A stretch of DNA of 5,657 bases from Lachnospiraceae bacterium (GTDB lineage Bacteria; Bacillota; Clostridia; Lachnospirales; Lachnospiraceae). This document shows positions 5,620-5,657 of the stretch, one piece after another (positions within the stretch are counted from its first letter, which is position 1; every line of letters begins with the position of its first letter). The translations under genes and the position numbers were made by a program. The notes under the pieces are model-generated. The model was not told where the DNA came from, did not search any database, and saw only the letters and a list, made by a program, of their open reading frames with translations. The stretch is taken from the NCBI GenBank assembly GCA_014804565.1, contig JAAUZN010000033.1:34337-39993 (forward strand), written 5' to 3'.

Positions 5620-5657
5620 ATGTCACAGTATACCATAAAAAAGTTAGAAAACACGGA
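5620..5657 (+). CDS. Start of an unidentified gene (3' partial)
   Basis: An ATG at 5620 is preceded by AAGGA (5608-5612) at a seven-base spacing. The frame stays open to the window edge, giving twelve complete codons (MSQYTIKKLENT). This is too little to recognise a family. The 60-base gap after the DUF512 gene is A/T-rich, with no clear promoter or terminator. The start does not resemble the GTPase Der, whose gene I recall following DUF512 genes in related clostridia. A chance short frame cannot be excluded. Confidence 0.45.
   Translation, partial: MSQYTIKKLENT

Overview
The window looks like a piece of chromosome from an endospore-forming Gram-positive clostridium, most likely a member of the Lachnospiraceae. 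The main evidence is an adjacent spoVAA-spoVAB-spoVAC set, a DUF3842 protein, and a PDZ/radical-SAM/DUF512 protein typical of Clostridia. Purine-rich Shine-Dalgarno sites, frequent TTG/GTG start codons and moderate GC content agree with this. There is no rRNA, tRNA, transposase gene or CRISPR array.

Layout: (1) 1-1473, plus strand: the 3' part of a gene that is already open at the left edge. It encodes a single-pass membrane protein with a strictly periodic MORN-repeat array and a C-terminal fibronectin-III-like domain. (2) About 1502-1558: a strong inverted repeat between two convergent genes, probably a shared terminator. (3) 1570-1974, minus strand: a DUF3842 protein. (4) 1975-2186: a divergent intergenic region holding three hairpins, an imperfect 19-bp direct repeat, and two back-to-back promoters that overlap: a vegetative-type one firing left and a sigma-G-like one firing right. 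(5) 2187-3818, plus strand: spoVAA, spoVAB and spoVAC, tightly packed and presumably one forespore transcript. spoVAD and spoVAE do not follow. (6) 3819-3968: a short intergenic region with a possible terminator and an extended -10 promoter. (7) 3969-5559, plus strand: a two-gene unit with a 58-residue DUF3006-like protein and the radical-SAM/DUF512 protein, both starting with TTG and probably translationally coupled. (8) 5620 to the right edge: the probable beginning of another gene, too short to identify.

Functionally the window is a patchwork. The spoVA genes act in uptake of dipicolinic acid (DPA) into the developing spore and its release at germination. The radical-SAM/DUF512 protein is a conserved iron-sulfur protein of unknown reaction. 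The MORN protein is probably a surface or envelope protein. I see no clear sign of a wholly new multi-gene system. The points most worth a second look are the structured, promoter-dense spoVA/DUF3842 intergenic region, the shortened spoVA cluster, and the recently duplicated block in the MORN array.
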